A stretch of DNA of 64,000 nucleotides from Photobacterium profundum SS9 (GTDB lineage: Bacteria > Pseudomonadota > Gammaproteobacteria > Enterobacterales > Vibrionaceae). Numbering within the stretch: the first letter of the stretch is position 1; every line of letters starts with the position of its first letter. The stretch lies in assembly GCF_000196255.1 (NCBI RefSeq), contig NC_006371.1, positions 1,007,664 to 1,071,663 on the forward strand, given 5' to 3'. The notes under the pieces were generated by a model, which had not been told where the DNA came from, made no database searches, and saw nothing but the letters and a program-made list of their open reading frames with translations. The position numbers and the translations under genes were made by a program. Positions 54,870 through 63,998 of this stretch are shown here, one piece after another.

Positions 54870-57599
54870 CTATGCTGGTGTATCGGTTACTAATGGTAAG
54901 AGCATTTCAACAACGCCATCAGCCATTTGAACGTCAATCTCAAAACCAACCTTTTGGGCGAGCATTATCATGCCTCGGTTAGAAGGCATCGTCATTCCTG
55001 TTATTCTTTTAACACCACTCTGTGTGCAATAACGGATGATTTTCTCCATTAAGATCCGTCCTAATCCTACGCCTTTCAAATCAGATCTTACTAAGATCGC
55101 AAATTCAGACTCGACATTTTCAGGATCCGATAAAGCGCGAGTAACACCAATGATAATTTCTTCTGGTTTTCCTTCATCGTTGGTGATTAGGCTGGTGGCG
55201 ACGAATGCCATTTCTCTGTCGTAATCAATTTGGGTGAAATTGGCTAATGCTTCATGGTTAAATTCGCCAACATCTGAAAAGAAGCGCTTATATAAATCGT
55301 CAACAGACACATGCGAGATGAAATCTTTATGCTTGGGTTCGTCTTCAGGCAAGATTGGCCTTACTAATATTTTACGCCCATCTTTTAAGGTAAATGATTC
55401 TTCGTGTTCTTTGGGGTATGGGCGAATAGCCAAGCGTGCTTGTTTGTCGCCACTGAACGGATGTAACGTCATTGATGCATCAATCACTGTCATATCAGTG
55501 CCCGATGCTAACAGTGGGTGAATATCAAAATCGACGATTTCAGGGCAATCGATGATTAGCTGCGATATCTTCACCAATAAATTACACAGTGCAGGAATAT
55601 CAATTTGTTCAAGGCTACTGCGTTGTCTGATTTTGCCCGTTTTAATTGCATTGATAACCATATAGCGGGCTAACGCCATATTCAAAGGAGGAATCGCAAC
55701 AGCGGCATCTTTGTGAATATTCCACGCAGCAGCATCTTCACCCATTAAAATAACAGGGCCAAACACCGAATCATTGTGAACAGAAACACGTAATTCCTGT
55801 GCGCCAGAGCGGCTTGCCATGCGCTGTACTAATAAGCCATCAATACGTGCACTCGGGTAATTCATTGAGACGCGATCTAAAATAGCTTGTGCGCCATTGG
55901 CTACTTCATCGGCAGTGCGCAAGTGCAGCAACACACCGTGTACTTCTGATTTATGGCGAATATCTGGTGAGCGAAGTTTAATAGCAACGGGGTAACCAAT
56001 TTGTTCTGCAATATGCACGGCTTCAGCAGGGTCAGACGCAATCCATGTTGGTAGTGTTTTAAAGCCATAGCTTTCAAGTACAGGGCGTACTTCATGTGTT
56101 TCTAAATGGGTGATGTCTTGTGCTAGCAAGTGGTTCAATACATCGTGAACGTGGCGTGGGTTACGTTTGTTTTCACCCGATACAATTGATGTATCACCAA
56201 ATGAAATAGGCGTTTCCATCAATTGTTTTTGATTTCGTCGGTATTCGACTAAGTGCATGAAAGCTGAAATAGCACTTTCTGGGGTGCGATAAGCAGGAAA
56301 GCCCGCTTCAGCAAAAATTTTACGCGATTGTGCTGCTTCGTTTTCACCCGACCAATTGGTAAGTACATTAAAGCGCTTAGTGCGAGGGTGAGCTGCTAAT
56401 ACTTCCGTTAAACGTTGTGCTGTTTTATTACCAGGAGCAATCGCTGATGGTGAATGCATGATTAATAACGCATCGAAATCATCGCAGTCTAACAATACAT
56501 TGACTGCTTTTTCATATCGTGTGATATCAGCGTCGCCAATAATATCGACGGGGTTTGCATGTGACCAGCAAGAGGGTAAAACGTCTGATAACTTCTCGAT
56601 GGTTTTATTGCTTAACACTGCCAGTTTTCCACCACGATCAGATAAGGCATCTACCGCCATAATTGCGGGCCCGCCACCATTGGTGATGATGGCGAGTCGT
56701 TCACCACGTAACGGCACTGAGTGCGCTAATGTTTCTACTGCTGCGAATAACTCGTGGGTATTGTGTACGCGTAACATACCTGAGCGTCGAATAGCCGCAT
56801 CATATACCGCATCAAGCCCAATTTCACCGCCAGTATGTAGGTGTGCTGCTGCACTGCCAGCTTCTGTTCTGCCACTTTTTAATACCAGAATTCTACGGTT
56901 TCGTGCAGCCGCTCGTGCTGCAGACATAAAGCGACGAGCGTCTTTTATTGAGTCGACATACAATAAAATGGCTTCGGTTTTACTGTCTCTACACAAGTAA
57001 TCAAGCAACTCTGCAAAATTGACATCACACGCATCACCCAGCGAAAGAAAAGTAGAAAATCCAATGCTTTTGTTTTTCGCCCAATCAAGAATCGTGGTGC
57101 AAACTGCAGCAGATTGAGAGATAAATGCAATGTTACCTTTGTTGGCTGAAATAGGGGAAAAGGATGCATTCAAATTCAACCAAGGTAATATTAGCCCCAT
57201 ACTATTAGGGCCAACAATACGCATTCCGTGTTGCTTGGCGATGTTATACATTTTTGCTTCTTCAGTTTCACCTTTTGAAGAAACAGTTAGATTCATACCT
57301 GCTGCTAAGACGATAGCGAATTTCACGCCTTTTTTACCCAGCTGATCAATAATATCGGCATTACGATGCGCATTGGTGCAAAGTATCGCGAGATCGGGAA
57401 TTCGGGGAAGGCTATCAATAGTAGGATAAGCAAGCACGCCGGCAACGGCATCATACTTTGGCGTAACGGGCATTATCGGTCCATGAAAACTTCCTGCGAG
57501 CAAATTACGAATAACAATATTACCTGCTCTATTTGGGTTATCTGATGCACCAATAACGGTAATGGATTTTGGCTTAAGCAGTTTATCCAATCCGTTCAT
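54870..57599 (-). CDS. patZ: Protein lysine acetyltransferase (PatZ/Pka/YfiQ type)
   Basis: 909 residues, the long form: a CoA-binding Rossmann domain (KPKSITVIGASDNPNRAGNI), a succinyl-CoA-synthetase-like region (FISQSAAVCTTILDWAK, LAIITNGGGPAIMAVDAL), an ATP-grasp-like domain (ESYGFKTLPTWIASDPAEAV, YPVAIKLRSPDIRHKSEVHG) and a C-terminal GNAT domain (FAILVRSDLKGVGLGRILMEKII; the R-x-x-G-x-G motif binds acetyl-CoA). It acetylates lysines of acetyl-CoA synthetase and others (family knowledge). Stand-alone transcript. Confidence 0.93.
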   Translation of the reverse strand: MNGLDKLLKPKSITVIGASDNPNRAGNIVIRNLLAGSFHGPIMPVTPKYDAVAGVLAYPTIDSLPRIPDLAILCTNAHRNADIIDQLGKKGVKFAIVLAAGMNLTVSSKGETEEAKMYNIAKQHGMRIVGPNSMGLILPWLNLNASFSPISANKGNIAFISQSAAVCTTILDWAKNKSIGFSTFLSLGDACDVNFAELLDYLCRDSKTEAILLYVDSIKDARRFMSAARAAARNRRILVLKSGRTEAGSAAAHLHTGGEIGLDAVYDAAIRRSGMLRVHNTHELFAAVETLAHSVPLRGERLAIITNGGGPAIMAVDALSDRGGKLAVLSNKTIEKLSDVLPSCWSHANPVDIIGDADITRYEKAVNVLLDCDDFDALLIMHSPSAIAPGNKTAQRLTEVLAAHPRTKRFNVLTNWSGENEAAQSRKIFAEAGFPAYRTPESAISAFMHLVEYRRNQKQLMETPISFGDTSIVSGENKRNPRHVHDVLNHLLAQDITHLETHEVRPVLESYGFKTLPTWIASDPAEAVHIAEQIGYPVAIKLRSPDIRHKSEVHGVLLHLRTADEVANGAQAILDRVSMNYPSARIDGLLVQRMASRSGAQELRVSVHNDSVFGPVILMGEDAAAWNIHKDAAVAIPPLNMALARYMVINAIKTGKIRQRSSLEQIDIPALCNLLVKISQLIIDCPEIVDFDIHPLLASGTDMTVIDASMTLHPFSGDKQARLAIRPYPKEHEESFTLKDGRKILVRPILPEDEPKHKDFISHVSVDDLYKRFFSDVGEFNHEALANFTQIDYDREMAFVATSLITNDEGKPEEIIIGVTRALSDPENVESEFAILVRSDLKGVGLGRILMEKIIRYCTQSGVKRITGMTMPSNRGMIMLAQKVGFEIDVQMADGVVEMLLPLVTDTPA

Positions 57600-58104
57600 A
57601 TTCTCACCCCGAATTTATATTGAAATATCATAATGATATTAGCGGATGACGAGGGGAGTTTCTGACTAATGTATGGGAGCTGTGATCAAACCCAAGGACT
57701 TTCTATCCGTAGCATCCTTGAGTTTATATTTTAAGTAAAGAGTGCCAACTACCTTGAAAAATACCGCTAAGAGAGTATTTATACTTGGTAACGCGTCTTG
57801 TCGCCAATATCGAAATGCAGTGGCATACGCCATTTAGAGAAAGCCGTAACCGCCAGTAAAATTGCACCAGACATGCTAAAAGCAATACTAATATGTTCTT
57901 GTCCGAACACGAGGCAGAACCAAAAGCCCGCAAGCGCAATAGGTGTTAGCATTAATATTTTTAGTTGAAAGCAGAAGTATTCTTTAATCGCTAATGCACT
58001 AAATGCAAACAGCGCCGCCCCTAATGCTAAAGGTTGCCATAAGCCTGAAATTAACCATACTGCTGCAAATAAGCCACTGCCTTGAATTATACCATTCTAG
58101 CTAA

Positions 58105-58668
58105 TTAACTGGTCAGGCTAATCCAGCTTCTTGCGCACATCCTCGTTACTCTTTTCGTGTCACTAAGAAAGCTATTCCAAGCACTGCACACCTTATCAAG
58201 AATCTCATCATAATCTTTAAAAGCTTGGTTCGCTAAATGGTGTTGCCTCATCCAACTCCAAACTTGTTCTATTGAATTGAGCTCTGGTGAATAGGGAGGA
58301 AGCTTTATGATACTGATATTATGAAAACTATGTGCCGTATCTTCGGTATGCCATCCTGCACCATCCATTATCACAACGGCATGCCTGCCTTTTTCTGTCG
58401 CACTTGATACTTGCTGAAGATGCAGTTTCATCGCATCTTTATTGCTCCAAGGAACAACGATGGCTTCTCCAATGCCTCGGCTAGGACAAACAGAACCAAA
58501 GAGATACGCATATTCAAACTGCTGCTGTTTGATGACGCGCGGACGCGTTCCTGTCTTTGCCCAAACCCTTGTTGTGGTGTTCTGTTGGCCGAATCGTGCT
58601 TCATCTTGAAACCAAACATCAACACTCTCAAGCCCTATGTGACCTGGGATCTTGAGGATAGTTTTCAT
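58105..58668 (-). CDS. IS630-family transposase, DDE half (second frame)
   Basis: 187 residues with the catalytic triad: Asp in VWFQDEARFGQ, Asp in VIMDGAGWHT, Glu in PELNSIEQVWSWM, in the spacing of the IS630/Tc1-mariner group. It begins two bases below the end of the first frame, in a different frame. Removing one A from a run of seven (58675-58681 on the plus strand as T7) fuses the two frames, so transcriptional slippage or frameshifting, or a disabling one-base insertion, is implied. Confidence 0.88.
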   Translation of the reverse strand: MKTILKIPGHIGLESVDVWFQDEARFGQQNTTTRVWAKTGTRPRVIKQQQFEYAYLFGSVCPSRGIGEAIVVPWSNKDAMKLHLQQVSSATEKGRHAVVIMDGAGWHTEDTAHSFHNISIIKLPPYSPELNSIEQVWSWMRQHHLANQAFKDYDEILDKVCSAWNSFLSDTKRVTRMCARSWISLTS

Positions 58669-58669
58669 T

Positions 58670-59140
58670 TTAAATTTTTTTAAAATCGTCTTGGATTTTA
58701 TCGCACTGCTTAGGGTGCTTTGAGCGGGAGGTTATCCATGAAAAACCCATTTTTTTGAGCAATATATAAATGTAGTCTGGGTGGTATGCTTTGCCAAATG
58801 TCTGCGTGATGTAGTTATGAATATCATGACCTGTGAGTCTGCCACCATCAGGTTTAGCCGCGTTTTCTTCAATGTACTTGGCGAGCAGTTGCCTTTCTTG
58901 ATGAGAGAGAAAAGAAGGGCGTCCGGTACGAGGTTTTTCCTTTAGTCCGTCGAGTCCCTCTTCAAGAAAAACCTGAATCCATTTGTTTACACTGGTACGG
59001 CTTACCTTTAGGTACTTAGCAATTTGAGTGCGTGAATGGCCATCTTGGAAGTGAGCCAGTGCTAAAAAGCGCATTTTCATCTGGATAGATGTTTGTTTGC
59101 TGGCAAGGGATTTAAAGTCGATATTATTAAGGCTATCCAT
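58670..59140 (-). CDS. IS630-family transposase, DNA-binding half (first frame)
   Basis: 156 residues with helix-turn-helix character (SRTQIAKYLKVSRTSVNKWI) and the linker typical of IS630 proteins (EEGLDGLKEKPRTGRPSFL). Ends in DDFKKI at the A7 run, where the DDE half continues in another frame. Together they make the usual ~343 residues. Confidence 0.88.
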   Translation of the reverse strand: MDSLNNIDFKSLASKQTSIQMKMRFLALAHFQDGHSRTQIAKYLKVSRTSVNKWIQVFLEEGLDGLKEKPRTGRPSFLSHQERQLLAKYIEENAAKPDGGRLTGHDIHNYITQTFGKAYHPDYIYILLKKMGFSWITSRSKHPKQCDKIQDDFKKI

Positions 59141-59573
59141 GGCAATAACTCAGACAAAGTAGATAGCCTCAATTAGATCATATATTTAACTAGAATGGTA
59201 TTAGCCAACGAAAACGCTTGTCGTAAATGTGTACAGTTGATGATGCAATCAGTGCCGCTATAACCAAGGCTGGAATAGCAAATGTAGGTTCCCATACAAC
59301 AATAGACATGATCATTGCAGAAAAGGTAAGGGCGCAGCGGTACAGTAGAACGGTAAGTTTATCAAGTCCGTCTAATTCGCACTTAATATGAGGATCTGCC
59401 ATTGTTAACTCCCAAATTGTTAATAGTGCAATATTGTACGGCTGTTATATGGCTAATTGAACCCAATTCATGTGACTTATGACCGATAGTTATTGATCTA
59501 TCTTAAGCTTAGGCTTGATCGGTAATCCATACGGCTGCAAAATAAAAGCAGATATCGTTTTGGCAGAGAAGTA

Positions 59574-60113
59574 ATGAAAAAAATAGCTGTTTTAGCCGTA
59601 GTTACGGTATTAGCGGGTTGTGCATCAGATTCAGAAACAATGCAACTGACGACGTCTTCGTCTGAAGAGGTGTATTCAGCAGAGCAAATTGCAATGATGG
59701 ATCATCTGCAAGAAGCAAAAGTTGAAAAAACAACGGAAGATACAACCGTTGCATACACAGAAGAAGCTATTTCTGAGCCAGTAAATCCAGTAAAAAAACC
59801 TAAAAAAACGGTTTATAAGTACGCGAATGTAACTAATCAAGGTTACACCATTCAAGTGCTAGCATTGAGTCATAATCAAAATTTCACGACTTATATGAAT
59901 AAGCTTCCGTCGAACCAACCAGTATGGATGAATAAAAAAGAGCTGCAGGGATTACCGTGGTACACCTTATTGTATGGACAATTTGATAGCCGTGCACAAG
60001 CTAAGCGTTTTCTTAATGCATTACCGCAAGACGTTAAAGATTATGGCCCCTTTATTCGTAGCCTCGATGAGATTAAAGCATCAGCTACACCAAAACTTTC
60101 CCGTTTGAATTAA
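59574..60113 (+). CDS. SPOR-domain lipoprotein
   Basis: Lipoprotein with lipobox VLAGC (KKIAVLAVVTVLAGC); a Thr/Glu-rich linker (~20-85), then a C-terminal SPOR domain (GYTIQVLALSHNQNFTTYMNKL, WYTLLYGQFDSRAQAKRFLNALP) that binds denuded glycan at the division septum in the family. 179 residues. Its role in cell division or wall maintenance is inference. Own terminator. Confidence 0.87.
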   Translation: MKKIAVLAVVTVLAGCASDSETMQLTTSSSEEVYSAEQIAMMDHLQEAKVEKTTEDTTVAYTEEAISEPVNPVKKPKKTVYKYANVTNQGYTIQVLALSHNQNFTTYMNKLPSNQPVWMNKKELQGLPWYTLLYGQFDSRAQAKRFLNALPQDVKDYGPFIRSLDEIKASATPKLSRLN

Positions 60114-60122
60114 TCCTAAATT

Positions 60123-60148
60123 AAGAGAGCCTTTCAGCTCTCTTTTTT
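60123..60148 (+). terminator. Rho-independent terminator of the SPOR lipoprotein gene
   Basis: AAGAGAGC and GCTCTCTT pair around CTTTCA and a T-run follows. Confidence 0.9.
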
Positions 60149-60199
60149 ATCAACATAATCTGAAGCTACCATGATGGCTGGATAGGGTAATTAAGCAAG

Positions 60200-60763
60200 A
60201 TGAATGAATTAGAGAAAATGCGCTCAGGGTTGCTATACGATGGTAACGATGCCTCAATTGATACTTTGCGTCAGCAATCAGAGTTACTGATTATTCAGCT
60301 ACGATCGTCGCCTTCATCTCAACACCAAGTATTATTGAAATTGTTACTCGGTTCTTTGGGAGATAACTCAGTAATACGCATGCCTTTCAGCTGCGAGTTT
60401 GGTAAAACCATTCATATTGGTAGCAGCACTTTTCTTAATGCTGGTATCGTGATGCTAGATAATGCCGATATTTATATTGGCGATAATGTGTTAATTGGCC
60501 CATCGACGCAGTTTTTTACGCCAACACACTCACTCGATCATGAATCTCGTCGACGATGGGAGTCGTGGTGTAAGCCAATTACTGTCGAAAATGATGTTTG
60601 GATTGGTGGTAATGTATCGATCTGTCAGGGTGTCACCATTGGTGCTCGTTCAGTCGTCGCGGCTGGTAGTGTTGTTACACATGATGTTCCGCCTGATACA
60701 CTCGTTGGTGGTACGCCAGCGAAGGTTATTCGACCAATCAATAGTAGTGATGCAGCTATATAA
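60200..60763 (+). CDS. Maltose/galactoside O-acetyltransferase-like protein (left-handed beta-helix)
   Basis: Hexapeptide-repeat acetyltransferase of the Maa/LacA group. The N-terminal Mac domain (MNELEKMRSGLLYDGNDASI) and the beta-helix (IHIGSSTFLNAGIVMLDNADIYIGD, VLIGPSTQFFTPTHSLD with the catalytic His, VWIGGNVSICQGVTIGARSVVAAGSVVTHDVPP) are clear. 187 residues is standard. Transfers acetyl from acetyl-CoA to a sugar hydroxyl; the true sugar is unknown. Followed by ddl 221 bases later. Confidence 0.92.
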   Translation: MNELEKMRSGLLYDGNDASIDTLRQQSELLIIQLRSSPSSQHQVLLKLLLGSLGDNSVIRMPFSCEFGKTIHIGSSTFLNAGIVMLDNADIYIGDNVLIGPSTQFFTPTHSLDHESRRRWESWCKPITVENDVWIGGNVSICQGVTIGARSVVAAGSVVTHDVPPDTLVGGTPAKVIRPINSSDAAI

Positions 60764-60984
60764 TGCTATTTATTTGGCCATATCATCTGGATTAAGGTGT
60801 AAATCTGAGATAATTAGCCAATAAAAGTAAGAGGAGGTGCAATCGTTCGCTTTTTTTTATTATTATGGGATTCTATTTATTGCGTTGGTGTGCTTTTTGC
60901 AATTTTCTGCTTACACCATTGCAAATAAACAAACTAATTTAGTCGGTCGATACATTTTTGCCGACAGTGTTAAAAGGGATAAAA

Positions 60985-61977
60985 ATGAGCTCGATCCATG
61001 TTTTATTACTCTGCGGCGGTGGTAGTGCTGAACACGAAGTTTCTCTCGTATCAGCTAATTATATCGAGCAACAATTAAAAAACATTGAAGGTGTGTCTTA
61101 CACCCGTGTTGAAATGAAAACGGAAGGTTGGTTTGATGCGAATAATGCATTGTGCCAGCTAAATCTCGATCGTACGCTTCAAGTTGGCGACGATAAAACA
61201 CCGATTAATTACGTTATTCCATGTGTTCACGGTTACCCTGGTGAAACGGGTGATTTACAATCATTCTTAGAAATGGCAGGCCTGCCTTATTTGGGCTGTG
61301 ATGCTGAATCTAGCACGAATTGTTTTAATAAGATCACCACTAAATTGTGGTTTGACGCACTAAACATACCGAATACGCCTTATATCTTCTTAAGTGAAAA
61401 TGACGCAGCTGCACACGAATTAGCGGCGAAAGCATTTGATGACTGGGGCAAGGTCTTTGTTAAGGCGGCCTCTCAGGGGTCATCGGTAGGTTGTTACAGT
61501 GTCGCAAATAAAGATGAGCTGGCAGAAGCGGTAAACAATGCGTTTACCTACTCTAATCAAGTGCTGATTGAAAAAACAATTAAGCCGCGTGAATTAGAAA
61601 TCGCAGCATATCAATACGGTGATGAGCTGGTTATCTCAAAGCCTGGTGAAGTTGCTTGTCCTGAAGATAAGTTCTACAGCTACGAAGAGAAATACAGTAC
61701 TGATAGCCATTCAGTTACAACGGTCGAAGCTGAAAACTTAACTGATGAACAAGTTGAGTTAATTCGCGAATATGCGCTTAAAGCTTTTACCCAGATGAAA
61801 TTGAAAGATCTTTCTCGTATTGATTTCTTCCTGAGTGAAGATAACGAAATCTTACTGAATGAAATTAATACATTCCCAGGTATGACGCCAATCTCAATGT
61901 TCCCTAAAATGCTAGAGCATCATGGGCATAGCTTTGCAGGGTTTATCGAAACAGCGATCAAAACTGCTGCTAAGTAA
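60985..61977 (+). CDS. ddl: D-alanine--D-alanine ligase
   Basis: ATP-grasp enzyme that makes the D-Ala-D-Ala dipeptide for peptidoglycan. Motifs: LCGGGSAEHEVSLVSA near the start, VHGYPGETGDLQSFLEM, FVKAASQGSSVGC, IEKTIKPRELEIA and LNEINTFPGMTPISMFP. 330 residues. The ATG at 60985 has AAGGGA nine bases upstream and starts right before the conserved strand; the upstream ATG at 60958 would add nine residues. It stands outside the mra/dcw cluster, like ddlA. Single gene with a terminator at 62006. Confidence 0.95.
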   Translation: MSSIHVLLLCGGGSAEHEVSLVSANYIEQQLKNIEGVSYTRVEMKTEGWFDANNALCQLNLDRTLQVGDDKTPINYVIPCVHGYPGETGDLQSFLEMAGLPYLGCDAESSTNCFNKITTKLWFDALNIPNTPYIFLSENDAAAHELAAKAFDDWGKVFVKAASQGSSVGCYSVANKDELAEAVNNAFTYSNQVLIEKTIKPRELEIAAYQYGDELVISKPGEVACPEDKFYSYEEKYSTDSHSVTTVEAENLTDEQVELIREYALKAFTQMKLKDLSRIDFFLSEDNEILLNEINTFPGMTPISMFPKMLEHHGHSFAGFIETAIKTAAK

Positions 61978-62005
61978 AACGTAATGCGTGGTTAGCGTTC
62001 TAGAT

Positions 62006-62037
62006 GCCATTCTGGTTATTATCAGAATGGCTTTTTA
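62006..62037 (+). terminator. Rho-independent terminator of ddl
   Basis: GCCATTCTG and CAGAATGGC pair around GTTATTAT and T5 follows. Confidence 0.88.
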
Positions 62038-62209
62038 TTAGGCAAAACTGAAACAACAGTGACTCCAGCAGCTAGAATCTTTTTATATCTAAGTTTCTTC
62101 AATAAAACGTCCAGAGTCACTCTAAATCCTGAGGTTCTTTGGAACGACGACAATTGGCGTTTTTTCTTAATCCTGTAATACTCGTAGTAGATACCCATCA
62201 AGGAAGATC

Positions 62210-62434
62210 ATGCAAAAAGAAGCGCATATGCTAAAAGCTGAAACGACGGAAAATACCGAATCAAAGCTAACAACAGATCAAATGCGTAAACAATTTAAGC
62301 GGTTATCTTCACGTAACTACAAGGCAAGCCTTCAATTGGAAGGGTTTGATGTAGAGCCGACAAAACGTGAAACTAAGAGCACTCAATCGGAAAAAGAACA
62401 GATAGAAAGTTTGATACGATATTATGATAGATAA
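62210..62434 (+). CDS. yhfG: YhfG-family antitoxin of a Fic protein
   Basis: 74 residues. RKQFKRLSSRNYKASLQLEG resembles E. coli YhfG (WELQRNRNFQASRRLEG), and the SLQLEG part is the inhibitory S/T-x-x-x-E-G/N motif that places a Glu in the Fic active site (class I antitoxin). AAGGA lies five bases before the ATG. Overlaps the fic start by 11 bases, so translation is coupled. Antitoxin first, toxin second. Confidence 0.85.
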   Translation: MQKEAHMLKAETTENTESKLTTDQMRKQFKRLSSRNYKASLQLEGFDVEPTKRETKSTQSEKEQIESLIRYYDR

Positions 62435-63059
62435 GTATGGTGTTAGTCATGATCCCGATTGTTACCCAAATACATCGGTATTGATTAACCGTTTATCGAT
62501 TACTGACGAAGACACTCTTGCCTTGGCTGAAAGAGATTTCACAAAAGTGCGAGCAGAGCATTTTGAGCCTGAATTCGAGCAATTTAACCTACAATACCTC
62601 TGTAAAATTCACTTCACTTTATTTCAAGATCTGTACCGTTGGGCTGGTAAAATTCGCAGTGTCGATATTACGAAAGGACAAACACGTTTTTGCCATGTTC
62701 ATAATATAGAACGTGAAACAGAACGTCTTTTTATCCAGCTTAACAATGATAATTTACTGCGTAATTTACCGTTCGATGCCTTCATTAAACGTATCTCCCA
62801 TTATTACTGCGAGCTTAATGTTATCCACCCATTTCGTGAAGGTAATGGAAGGGTACAGCGGATATTTTTTGAAATTCTAGCCATCAACGCGGGCTATGAA
62901 ATTTGTTGGGAAGGCATCAACTTAAAAGAATGGGTTGATGCCAATCAAGCGGGATACTTTGGTGACTTGCATCCTTTAGAAAAACTATTTGAACGAATTA
63001 CGGTATATATAGATGTTCAACAAGGCTATAAAGAACATTGGACCGATAGCCCTCGTTAG
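62424..63059 (+). CDS. fic: Fic-domain adenylyltransferase (toxin)
   Basis: Family enzymes AMPylate target proteins (gyrase or topoisomerase IV for some bacterial class I Fic toxins). The active-site loop is complete and canonical, HPFREGNGRVQR, with the catalytic His at about residue 135; E. coli Fic has a degenerate loop here, so this one looks more active. The upstream flap region (KIRSVDITKGQTRFCH) is also conserved. 211 residues. Second gene of the yhfG-fic module, next to a tyrosine recombinase. Confidence 0.93.
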   Translation: MIDKYGVSHDPDCYPNTSVLINRLSITDEDTLALAERDFTKVRAEHFEPEFEQFNLQYLCKIHFTLFQDLYRWAGKIRSVDITKGQTRFCHVHNIERETERLFIQLNNDNLLRNLPFDAFIKRISHYYCELNVIHPFREGNGRVQRIFFEILAINAGYEICWEGINLKEWVDANQAGYFGDLHPLEKLFERITVYIDVQQGYKEHWTDSPR

Positions 63060-63098
63060 AGATACACACGGCAATCATGACTCTCTAAACAATAAATA

Positions 63099-63998
63099 TC
63101 AGTTCTCCCAAGGCTTATCTTTTAAAAATTTCGCCATTTCTTGGTCTCTTTTTTCTGTATTTCCCACATATTGAGCAGGCATAGCAGGGCTCTTCCAGCG
63201 ACCATGGCTTTGTATCTCACTGATCGACAATCCAGCATCAGACAAGTCTTTAGCGGCTCCTACGCGAGGTGATTGGCCTGAAAATATAACATTGGCTGGT
63301 AACCCTAATTCTTCGCTTGCCCTACGAAATACGCGATATATTGAAGAATGATCTAAAGGTAAAACACCTATATTACTGTGGCGATCAATTCGTCTAAAAA
63401 TGTAACCGATATCAATAATGCCGATAGTTATCCAGCGCTGTAGGGCGTTTGACGCAATAGCGCTGAGCGGGATAACACGATCACCTAATGTTATATAGAT
63501 TAAGCCTTCTGAGTCAGTCTCTAATTTATCGACGGTCAAATCTGACAATTCACTGCGTTTTAGCATTGCTTCAAATGCAACCGACCAAATTGCCATATCT
63601 CGAATATCTTTTACTTTTGGAGAGGTTTCAAATAGAGTAAGCAATTGCTGTCGATGGTCATCTCGAAAGGCACGAGCATTGTTATAATCATCATACTTAT
63701 CAATGCGTTGCTTCCTCATCACTAAGCGAATTTCAGTATGAGCACATGGGTCTGGTAGGGCATGGCAACGATGTACCAACCCAATAGTGACAATGTAACG
63801 TTTTAGGCTGGCTAGTTTTCGCTTTTTTGCCATTAACTCGATAAATCCATGCACTGTGTCGACAGATGCTGGCAACACAGTGCGCTTATGACTTTCGCAG
63901 TAAAGGATAAAGTTATTCCAATCGTTTTTAAAAGCGAGGAGTGTATTTTTAGCGTATTTTTGATGCGTTAATGATTGCCAAAGCTCAATGCTATCCAT
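63099..63998 (-). CDS. Tyrosine recombinase/integrase, His of HxxR replaced by Gln
   Basis: 299 residues. N-terminal SAM-like core-binding domain (~1-95) and a catalytic domain with the first Arg in AMLKRSELSDL (~148), then SGQSPRVGAAKDLSDAG where the usual HxxR is QxxR (Gln ~242, Arg ~245), HGRWKS (~265-270) and the nucleophile Tyr in AQYVGN (~277). The Gln change is unusual but the rest looks whole, so activity is possible. No attachment site was recognised. It faces the yhfG-fic module and ends 40 bases from it, which suggests that the module may have been mobile. Confidence 0.88.
   Translation of the reverse strand: MDSIELWQSLTHQKYAKNTLLAFKNDWNNFILYCESHKRTVLPASVDTVHGFIELMAKKRKLASLKRYIVTIGLVHRCHALPDPCAHTEIRLVMRKQRIDKYDDYNNARAFRDDHRQQLLTLFETSPKVKDIRDMAIWSVAFEAMLKRSELSDLTVDKLETDSEGLIYITLGDRVIPLSAIASNALQRWITIGIIDIGYIFRRIDRHSNIGVLPLDHSSIYRVFRRASEELGLPANVIFSGQSPRVGAAKDLSDAGLSISEIQSHGRWKSPAMPAQYVGNTEKRDQEMAKFLKDKPWEN

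Larger units (their letters stand above)
58090..59201 (-). mobile_element. IS630-family insertion sequence (~1112 bp)
   Basis: Ends TACCATTCTAGCTAA and (inverted) TACCATTCTAGTTAA; target TA duplicated at 58088-58089 and 59202-59203, as the family requires. Edges were set by restoring the interrupted gene's frame. The two transposase frames fill the element. Confidence 0.9.
57779..59402 (-). pseudogene. DUF2301-like membrane protein, split by an IS630-family element
   Basis: The 5' part (MADPHIKCELDGLDKLTVLL through YDKRFRWLI, 59402 down to 59202) and 3' part (GSGLFAAVWLISGLWQPLAL through DKTRYQV, 58089 down to 57779) join in one frame reading WLI-QGSGLF when the IS and one TA copy are removed, giving 169 residues with about six helices. 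The 3' part has no start of its own. I assign DUF2301 from memory of the pattern; function unknown. GGGAG lies six bases before the ATG. Confidence 0.82.

Noticed and set aside
60837..61025. 62-codon hydrophobic frame before ddl, with AGGAGG at its start
   Set aside because: The AGGAGG overlaps the GTG so spacing is impossible, and the frame runs 41 bases into ddl. A real small gene there is not supported.
62095..62150. Short similarity to the right end of the mini-element (AGTCACTCTAAATCCTGAGG)
   Set aside because: Only about 30 bases with several mismatches and no inverted partner; may be a relic but cannot be shown.
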